A DNA stretch of 20,131 nt, from positions 1 through 20,131 of the forward strand of contig CAMBYA010000005.1 in NCBI GenBank assembly GCA_945872035.1. Direction: 5' to 3'. A model generated the notes under the pieces. It saw nothing but the letters and a program-made list of their open reading frames with translations, was not told the DNA's origin and made no database searches. A program made the position numbers and the translations under genes. Shown here one piece after another: positions 15,245 through 20,131 of the stretch (position 1 is the first letter of the stretch; each line of letters begins with the position of its first letter). Source of the stretch: Rhizobium sp. Q54 (lineage in GTDB: Bacteria > Pseudomonadota > Alphaproteobacteria > SMXS01).

Positions 15245-17047
15245 TCACTCGGACAGGCGGATCGGCGCACCGACCTGCTGGAACCCCATGGCGAGATGCA
15301 GTGCCCTGCGGAACATGTAGGCCGGATCGAGCAGGATCTGATGGGTATTCCAGAAGCGCCGCTTGACCGGTTGCAGCCAGTGCAGCGGCATGATCTGCAG
15401 CCGTGTCAGGCTGCGGAAGAACTGCAGGCCGAAGGCCTCCGGGCGCGACAGCAGCGGACCGCCAGGCGGCGTTGCGACGCTGAGCACCCCGTCCAGCAGG
15501 GCGTCGAAGCCGCCCGGCAAGGTCAGGCCGGGAATCGCGCGGTCGAGTGCCGGCGTGATATCGCGAATGGACGCCTCGTCCCGTCGCAGCATGGCAGCCA
15601 CGTCGGCGACGCCCTGGCGGTCGCGCGAACGCGGCGTGCGGAACAACTCGGGCAGGTTTCGCTCGCACACCTGCCGGTAAAGGCGTTTGTCCAGGCGGTG
15701 CCGAAAGTGCACGTGCTTCAGGAAGTCGAGCATGGCGATGTCATAGAGCGGCGTCGTGAACGGCATCTGGGTGCCGACGGCGTGTACCCGCATGGGCAGC
15801 AGGTCCCAGGTTGCCGACACCGAGGCATAGAGGAAGTCCTTGAGGTCGTCGGGGTGGGCGAAAGGCGGTGCATCGGCGAGCAGCCGGCGGTAGTCGGCCG
15901 CCACGTCCTGCTGCAGTCGGGTGACCCGATCCTTGCCCAGCAAGGGCAGGTAGGCCAGCAGCGTGTCCGGGTGCTTTACCGCGGCGCCGCCGAGCATGTC
16001 GGCCTGCGACCTCAGCCGCAGCGTCCGCTGGCCGAACAGGTGGTCGCCGAACACGAAGAGCGGTGCTGCGAAGCGCTCGCGGGCCGCCGCCGCCGCGTCG
16101 CGGTAGGCGCCGATCTCGTTGCAGCACCCTCGCAGCCGCAAGCCCTGCGCCAGGTTGTCGTTGACGAGGCTGATGGTGTCGATGCCGTCGATCCGGTGGA
16201 TGTGGTGTTCGACGCCGAGGCGCCTGGCCTGGTCGCGGGCCACGGCGGCATCGGAATGGGGTTGCGGCTCGCCATTGACGTAGGAGAAAGCCGTAAGCGG
16301 CGCGCCTGCCCGGTGCAGGATGCCCAGCAAGGTCGTCGAATCGTAGCCGCCCGACAGTGGCAGCACCACCTGCCGGTCCGCGGTGTGGGCGGCGACGCTG
16401 GCTTCGATCAGCGCCCACATGCGGTGCGCCACCGCTTCGGTGTCCGGATCGGGATCCAGGCCCGGGCGGAAGTCCCAGTAGCGCCGGGACGCGAGCCCGG
16501 AGTCGGAAACCGTTACCACGCTGGCGACCGGCAGCGCGCTGATGCCGGCATGCAGTGTCCGGTCCATGGAGACGACGCCGTTGGTCAGGAAGAAGGCGAC
16601 GGATTCCTCATCGGGCTCGGGCGCCAACCGGGCCAGCGTGGAGAGGTCGTCGGAGAACACGTCGCAGCCGCCAACCCGAAGATGGTAGATGCGCGACACG
16701 CCGATATGATCGGTCCAGAACCCGACATGTCTGGCGTCGTCCAGGTACAGGTAGCTTCGGTCCTGCGATATGGCGCTTCGCAGGGCGCCGGAGACGCCGG
16801 GCGCTTCGACCAGTGTGGCGGGATAGGCGACTTCGGGCGACCCGCCGGTGCCATCGACGACGGCGAGGATGCCGGTGTCCGATCGCGCGGGCGGCGTTCG
16901 CCAGTTGCACAGAAGCATGCGGCCCTGTTGCAGCGGGATGTCCGTCGCGTCCCGCGGCGCCAGTTCCATGACGAGGCTTCGGGCGGTCGTGGCAGCATTC
17001 CCGGCATAGATGACCGCGACGAATACCGGCTCGCGCAACACGCCCAT
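15245..17047 (-). CDS. Asparagine-synthetase-like amide synthetase 2 (glutaminase Cys missing)
   Basis: This 600-residue paralogue of the next gene has the same organisation. Its N-terminal Ntn-like domain starts MGVLREPVFVAVIYAG and has no Cys2. VDGTGGSPEV (64-73) and TDHIGVSRIY (112-121) match gene 1. The C-terminal ATP-pyrophosphatase domain has LPLSGGYDSTTLLG (229-242, SGGYDS at 232-237) and YVNGEPQPHSDAAVA (256-270). The second active-site segment reads FGDHLFGQ (333-340), so the acidic residue present in gene 1 (FGDEAFGQ) is His here. This suggests a different substrate or reaction partner. The ATG at 17047 has AAGGA touching it with no spacer. The GTG two codons downstream (17041) has that AAGGA at the ideal six-base distance and may be the real start. 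Overall similarity to gene 1 is obvious but well diverged, so the duplication is old or the two were acquired as a pair. Confidence 0.84.
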   Translation of the reverse strand: MGVLREPVFVAVIYAGNAATTARSLVMELAPRDATDIPLQQGRMLLCNWRTPPARSDTGILAVVDGTGGSPEVAYPATLVEAPGVSGALRSAISQDRSYLYLDDARHVGFWTDHIGVSRIYHLRVGGCDVFSDDLSTLARLAPEPDEESVAFFLTNGVVSMDRTLHAGISALPVASVVTVSDSGLASRRYWDFRPGLDPDPDTEAVAHRMWALIEASVAAHTADRQVVLPLSGGYDSTTLLGILHRAGAPLTAFSYVNGEPQPHSDAAVARDQARRLGVEHHIHRIDGIDTISLVNDNLAQGLRLRGCCNEIGAYRDAAAAARERFAAPLFVFGDHLFGQRTLRLRSQADMLGGAAVKHPDTLLAYLPLLGKDRVTRLQQDVAADYRRLLADAPPFAHPDDLKDFLYASVSATWDLLPMRVHAVGTQMPFTTPLYDIAMLDFLKHVHFRHRLDKRLYRQVCERNLPELFRTPRSRDRQGVADVAAMLRRDEASIRDITPALDRAIPGLTLPGGFDALLDGVLSVATPPGGPLLSRPEAFGLQFFRSLTRLQIMPLHWLQPVKRRFWNTHQILLDPAYMFRRALHLAMGFQQVGAPIRLSE

Positions 17048-17066
17048 TCCTTAAGTTTTGGTGCCC

Positions 17067-17106
17067 TCGCGGCGCATACTAGTACACCGCTCCCGGAAAG
17101 GAAACG
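17067..17106 (-). promoter_or_regulatory. Candidate promoter block of synthetase-like gene 2, shared with gene 1
   Basis: On the minus strand CGTTTCC (17100-17106) is followed after 18 bases by TAGTATG (TAGTAT at 17076-17081) and CGCCGCGA (to 17067). It lies 29-35 bases upstream of the possible starts. The block matches the one upstream of gene 1 in order, sequence and spacing. It occupies most of the 69-base gap after the ATP-grasp gene. Confidence 0.45.
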
Positions 17107-17116
17107 CGGCGTGGGG

Positions 17117-18577
17117 TTAGCGGCTCTCGATCCGGCGGACTAAATCTCTCAGTACGGTTTTGTACAGATCGTCCTTCAATATGCCGTCCTCGACACCCCG
17201 GTCGATATTCGGGTTGTCATTGATCTCGATGACGAAAACGCCGTTCTCGCGCTGTTTCAGGTCGACTCCGTACAGGCCGTCGCCGACCAGGTTGGCGGCG
17301 CGCACGCCGGCTTCGACGACCTCCTTCGGCGCGTCCTCGACCGCCACCGCCCGGAACGCTCCCTCGGCGAAGCCGCCGCCCGGCTTGTGGTTGATGATCT
17401 GCCAGTGCCTGCGCGACATGAAGTACTGGGAAACGAACAGCGGCTTTCGGTTCAGCACCCCAACCCGCCAGTCATATTCCGTATACATGAACTCCTGGGC
17501 GAGGATCACCGCCGAGTGCCGGAACAGCCGCTTGCCGTGCTCGAGCAGATCGGACCGGTTCTCCACCTTCACGACGCCGCGCGAGAACGATCCATCCGGA
17601 ATTTTCAGCACCAGCGGATAGGACAGCGCCGCCTCGGCGTTGAGGAGGTTCTGCCGGTCGACGATCACCGTCTTCGGCGCCGGCACCTTGTTGGTCTGCA
17701 GCAGCTCGGCCAGGTAGACCTTGTTGGTGCAGCGCAGGATCGACACCGGATCGTCGATCACCGGCAGGCCCTCGAACACCGCCTTCTGGGCGAAGCGGAA
17801 GGTGTGGTTCTCCAGCGTGGTGGTCTCGCGAATGAACAGGGCGTCGTATTCCGCCAGCCGCAGATAGTCCTTGCGCTCGATGGTCTCCACGTCGATGCCC
17901 ATCTGGGCGCCGATGGAGATGAATTTCCTGATCGTCTCGGGCGACGACGGCGGCAGCTTGGCCGAGGCATCGTAGAGCACGCCGAGGGCGAAGCGCGCGG
18001 TGGGCCGCGCCTTGGGCGCACGCCAGTCTGCGCGGGTGTAGTGCTCGAGCCGTGCCAGGAAGAAGTCGAACTCCTCGGGGCTGAGCGAGCGGGGCGCGAT
18101 GGCCTGCAGCGACTTGACGCTCCAGCGCTCGTCGAACGCCACCTCGACCCGCAGCAGCGGGCACCGGAACCGGTCGAACAGCTGGCGCGCGAAGGTGCGG
18201 AACCGGTTCCCGGCGGTCTGTCCGAAATAGACGGTCAGGGTGAACGCGGCCTGCGGCGGGTTGGAGAGCTTCTTGATCTCGTCGCGCAGCGTGTAGTTCA
18301 GGTCCGGCAGCTCGACGCTGTAGAGCTGTTTGCGCGACAGGTTCAGGATGGTCTCGACCGTCGGCACCACCTTCTGGCCCCGCGCCTCGGCCAGCAGCGA
18401 GCAGTAGTAGCCCAGGTCGAGATATTCCAGGTCGCCGCTCAGATTGATGACGCGGGCGCTCTTGCTCGACAGGCCTTCGGGCGTTTCCACATATTGCTGA
18501 AGGGTCACGGCCTTGCCGGCCTTCCGCGCCCATTCGCAGTCGGCAAGGGAGTCGACGATAATGATGTGACGCGCCAT
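17117..18577 (-). CDS. RimK-family ATP-grasp ligase with N-terminal RLAN domain
   Basis: This 486-residue protein should ligate an acyl-phosphate-activated carboxylate to an amine, forming a peptide-type bond. Residues 1 to about 200 match the RimK-like ATP-grasp N-terminal (RLAN) region, e.g. IIIVDSLADCEWA (5-17) and INLSGDLEYLDLGYYCSLLA (44-63). Residues about 285-486 form the ATP-grasp domain. It shows VLKIPDGSFSRGVVKVEN (323-340) with ATP-binding Lys326 and a glycine-containing flap. TEYDWRVGVLN (366-376) follows with Arg371, then YGVDLKQ (436-442) with metal ligand Asp439 and VIEINDNPNIDRGVED (449-464) with Glu451 and Asn453. All catalytic residues are present. ATG 18577 has AAGG four bases upstream. 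Families with RLAN commonly sit beside GNAT acetyltransferases, often fused to a C39-type peptidase. Here a GNAT gene is upstream but no peptidase domain. The substrate is unknown; glutamate ligation, by analogy with RimK, is possible. Confidence 0.9.
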   Translation of the reverse strand: MARHIIIVDSLADCEWARKAGKAVTLQQYVETPEGLSSKSARVINLSGDLEYLDLGYYCSLLAEARGQKVVPTVETILNLSRKQLYSVELPDLNYTLRDEIKKLSNPPQAAFTLTVYFGQTAGNRFRTFARQLFDRFRCPLLRVEVAFDERWSVKSLQAIAPRSLSPEEFDFFLARLEHYTRADWRAPKARPTARFALGVLYDASAKLPPSSPETIRKFISIGAQMGIDVETIERKDYLRLAEYDALFIRETTTLENHTFRFAQKAVFEGLPVIDDPVSILRCTNKVYLAELLQTNKVPAPKTVIVDRQNLLNAEAALSYPLVLKIPDGSFSRGVVKVENRSDLLEHGKRLFRHSAVILAQEFMYTEYDWRVGVLNRKPLFVSQYFMSRRHWQIINHKPGGGFAEGAFRAVAVEDAPKEVVEAGVRAANLVGDGLYGVDLKQRENGVFVIEINDNPNIDRGVEDGILKDDLYKTVLRDLVRRIESR

Positions 18578-18621
18578 GGGGCCTTCGTGATTGGGGCTGA
18601 AAACGTCGCCGCCGTGACTGG

Positions 18622-18641
18622 CCGGACCGCTTCAGGTCCGG
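18622..18641. repeat. Perfect 7-base inverted repeat CCGGACC/GGTCCGG
   Basis: The arms at 18622-18628 and 18635-18641 enclose a 6-base loop. They extend outward by one G-T and one G-C pair. The hairpin lies 81 bases past the GNAT stop and 45 bases before the ATP-grasp start on the minus strand. It could attenuate between the two genes or fold in the ATP-grasp leader. No T-run is present. Confidence 0.4.
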
Positions 18642-18670
18642 TCGGACTCATGGCATTGTCGAACCCCGCC

Positions 18671-18686
18671 GCGCGTCATGATGCGC
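18671..18686. repeat. Near-palindrome GCGCGTCATGATGCGC
   Basis: A TCATGA core is flanked by GCGC arms, with one mismatched pair between core and arm. It lies between the GNAT and ATP-grasp genes and is a possible regulator-binding site. It is short enough in GC-rich DNA to be chance. Confidence 0.25.
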
Positions 18687-18721
18687 GCCGTCGGTGTTGC
18701 GGTAAAGATAGCGCGTCGAGG

Positions 18722-19192
18722 TTAAGCCGGTATGGCTCCGAGGGATTTTTTCATGACGATGGCGGCGGCGCCATCGTCGTAGAAGTCCGGTTTGCGGCCG
18801 GTCGTCACATAGCCTGTGGCCAGGTAACGACGGATCGCCGCCGCGTTGTCCTCGCGGACCTCCAGCCTGATCTCGTCATGGCAGGCCGAGTTTGCCCACT
18901 GCTCGCATGCCGCCAGCAGCGCGGTACCGATCCCTGCCTTGCGAAACGCGGGATCGACCGCGACCGAATAGAGCCGCAGCGACCGGCTGCCCCGGCGCGG
19001 CAGCGCGATAGCGTCACCCGCCAGCCGGCCGTCGTTCTCGGCGACGAGACACAGGGCCCGGCCTTCGCGCACCAGCCGCCGCAGCGCGCGCGCCGACAGC
19101 CGGTCGCCGGGAAACGATATCTCCTCCAGGCGTGCCATGGCGGGAACGTCGGCGAGCGTGGCGGGGCGGATCTGAAGGGGCGAGGGCAACAT
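18722..19192 (-). CDS. GNAT-family N-acetyltransferase (RimI-like)
   Basis: This 156-residue cytoplasmic enzyme should transfer an acetyl group from acetyl-CoA to an amine. The GNAT fold is clear: start QIRPATLADVPAMARLEEISF (residues 7-27), beta-4 LYSVAVDPAF (74-83), the CoA pyrophosphate loop RKAGIG (84-89), then LEVREDNAAAIRRYLATGY (110-128) and the RimI-like FYDDGAAAIVMKKSL end (137-151). It is the promoter-proximal gene of the minus-strand cluster, with the ATP-grasp gene 144 bases downstream. The ATG at 19192 sits inside an 8-base inverted repeat that could hide the start codon in the mRNA, and no clear ribosome site precedes it. A RimI-type ribosomal acetylase is possible. The neighbouring RLAN ATP-grasp gene makes acetylation of a peptide-like product more attractive. 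That is inference. Confidence 0.85.
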   Translation of the reverse strand: MLPSPLQIRPATLADVPAMARLEEISFPGDRLSARALRRLVREGRALCLVAENDGRLAGDAIALPRRGSRSLRLYSVAVDPAFRKAGIGTALLAACEQWANSACHDEIRLEVREDNAAAIRRYLATGYVTTGRKPDFYDDGAAAIVMKKSLGAIPA

Positions 19193-19208
19193 GCAGCGCC
19201 ATGTTGCC
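19185..19208 (-). promoter_or_regulatory. Inverted repeat covering the GNAT start codon
   Basis: GGCAACAT (19185-19192) and ATGTTGCC (19201-19208) are perfect 8-base arms around an 8-base loop. In the minus-strand transcript the second arm contains the GNAT start AUG (19190-19192) and the loop replaces the usual ribosome-site position. It could repress translation or serve as a DNA operator in the divergent promoter region. Confidence 0.45.
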
Positions 19209-19294
19209 GGTTTGCCGCGCGGGTTGCAGCTTCAATCGCTGGTTTGGCTGGCGAACTGTTCCCGTTTGCGCCACCCTGTCGCGGGGAAGAACAC

Positions 19295-20131
19295 ATGACC
19301 GACACCGCCAACATGCCGCTCAGCGGCATCACCGTGCTGGACTTGGGGCAGGTCTATCAGGGGCCGTACGCGGCCATGCTGATGGCGCGGGCCGGTGCCG
19401 ACGTGATCAAGGTCGAGCCGGTCGACGGCGAGCCGGTGCGCCGTCGCTCGGCGGTCTCGAAAGGCGCCATGCTACCGCTCGCCATGCTGAATTCGAACAA
19501 GCGCGGCATCACCCTCAACCTGAAGTCGCCGGAGGGCCGCGACCTGCTGCTGAAGCTGGTGGAACACGCCGACGTGCTGCTGGAGAACTTCGCGCCGGGC
19601 GTCATGGACGGTCTCGGCGTCGGCTGGGAGGTGCTGCATGCCGCCAATCCCCGGCTGATCTACGCCTCGGGCAGCGGCTTCGGCCTGTCCGGGCCGGACC
19701 GGGACGCGCTGGCCATGGACCTCACCATCCAGGCGGTGTCGGGCGCCATGAGCGTCACCGGATTCCCCGACGGCCCGCCGCTCAAGTCCGGCCCGACCTT
19801 CGCCGACTTCCTCAGCGGCACCCATCTCTACGGCGCGGTGCTGACCGCGCTGTTCGAGCGGACGCGGACGGGCAAGGGAAGGCTGGTCGAGGTGGCCATG
19901 GTCGAGACCATCTACCCGGCGCTCGCCTCCAACCTCAGCCTGCTCTACGGCACCAGCGGCGCGGTCACCACCCGTACCGGCAACCGGCACGGCGGCCTCG
20001 CCATCGCGCCCTACAACGTCTATCCGGCGGGTGACGGTCATGTCGCCATCCTGTGCATCAAGGAAGCGCACTGGACCAACCTGCTGCGCGCCATGGGCCG
20101 GGAGGACCTGACCGACGACCCGCGTTTCGCC
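19295..20131 (+). CDS. CaiB/BaiF (family III) CoA-transferase, 3'-truncated by window end
   Basis: Family III CoA-transferases move CoA between carboxylic acids (formyl/oxalyl, carnitine, succinyl and others) through an aspartyl-CoA anhydride. The 279 visible residues, of about 380-400 expected, show PLSGITVLDLGQVYQGPYAA (8-27), AGADVIKVEPVDGEPVRR (33-50), NSNKRGITLNLKSPEGRD (66-83) and ENFAPGVMDGLGVGW (97-111). FADFLSGTHLYGA (169-181) holds the predicted nucleophile Asp171. TGKGRLVEVAM follows near residue 193. The ATG at 19295 is preceded by GGGGAAG (19283-19289), a good ribosome site. It is divergent from the GNAT gene with a 102-base gap. The acyl group cannot be predicted from the sequence. 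The window ends in frame, so downstream partners such as an acyl-CoA dehydrogenase or hydratase are not visible. Confidence 0.93.
   Translation, partial: MTDTANMPLSGITVLDLGQVYQGPYAAMLMARAGADVIKVEPVDGEPVRRRSAVSKGAMLPLAMLNSNKRGITLNLKSPEGRDLLLKLVEHADVLLENFAPGVMDGLGVGWEVLHAANPRLIYASGSGFGLSGPDRDALAMDLTIQAVSGAMSVTGFPDGPPLKSGPTFADFLSGTHLYGAVLTALFERTRTGKGRLVEVAMVETIYPALASNLSLLYGTSGAVTTRTGNRHGGLAIAPYNVYPAGDGHVAILCIKEAHWTNLLRAMGREDLTDDPRFA

Noticed and set aside
13316..18577. Classical lasso-peptide cluster
   Set aside because: No transglutaminase-like leader peptidase, no PqqD-like recognition protein, no precursor gene and no dedicated exporter adjacent. Only the cyclase-like homology is present.
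13316..19192. Canonical N-acetylglutaminylglutamine osmolyte operon
   Set aside because: There the GNAT and ATP-grasp are fused and the amidotransferase keeps its Cys. Here they are separate, the ATP-grasp has an RLAN domain and both synthetase-like proteins lack the Cys. Kept only as an analogy.
19132..20034. 300-codon plus-strand frame overlapping the CoA-transferase in another phase
   Set aside because: The CoA-transferase frame has clear family motifs and a good ribosome site. The overlapping frame is an Arg/Gly/Ala-rich shadow.

Overview
The window comes from a GC-rich bacterium, most likely an alphaproteobacterium of the Rhodospirillales type. The evidence is third-position GC preference in nearly every gene, a chain of rsmB, rpe, a heparinase-fold protein gene and purH, and a 1594-residue NAD-dependent glutamate dehydrogenase of the giant class. 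No RNA gene, CRISPR array or complete insertion sequence is visible.

Region 1 (1-7820) is mostly housekeeping. A 5'-truncated rsmB (+) converges on a three-gene minus-strand operon: periplasmic adaptor, FtsX/LolC-type permease, LolD-type ATPase. The coupled overlaps of these three genes indicate one tripartite export or lipid-handling machine. Divergent from it, rpe, a heparinase II/III-fold gene and purH form a tight plus-strand operon.

Region 2 (7821-8227) is a short AT-rich island of foreign composition. It holds a palindrome, a second inverted repeat and a 55-residue, two-helix membrane protein (7989-8156) that uses TTT for all eight phenylalanines.

Region 3 (8228-13012) is the large glutamate dehydrogenase (-). 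Beyond its promoter lies the decayed 5' end of a Kef-type cation:proton antiporter (13144 to about 13322). That remnant has a one-base frameshift and stops exactly where the next gene cluster begins.

Region 4 (13316-19192, all minus strand) is the most interesting part. In transcription order it encodes a GNAT acetyltransferase, an RLAN/RimK-type ATP-grasp ligase and two divergent asparagine-synthetase-like proteins. Both of the latter keep the ATP-pyrophosphatase loop but lack the N-terminal glutaminase cysteine. All four protein types make or modify amide bonds, so I infer an amide- or peptide-forming pathway whose product is unknown. The two synthetase-like genes share a conserved promoter-like block. 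The logic resembles the N-acetylglutaminylglutamine osmolyte pathway (amidotransferase, ATP-grasp, GNAT) and lasso-peptide cyclases, but it matches neither. No precursor peptide is convincing.

Region 5 (19295-20131) is the start of a CaiB/BaiF (family III) CoA-transferase (+), cut by the window end.
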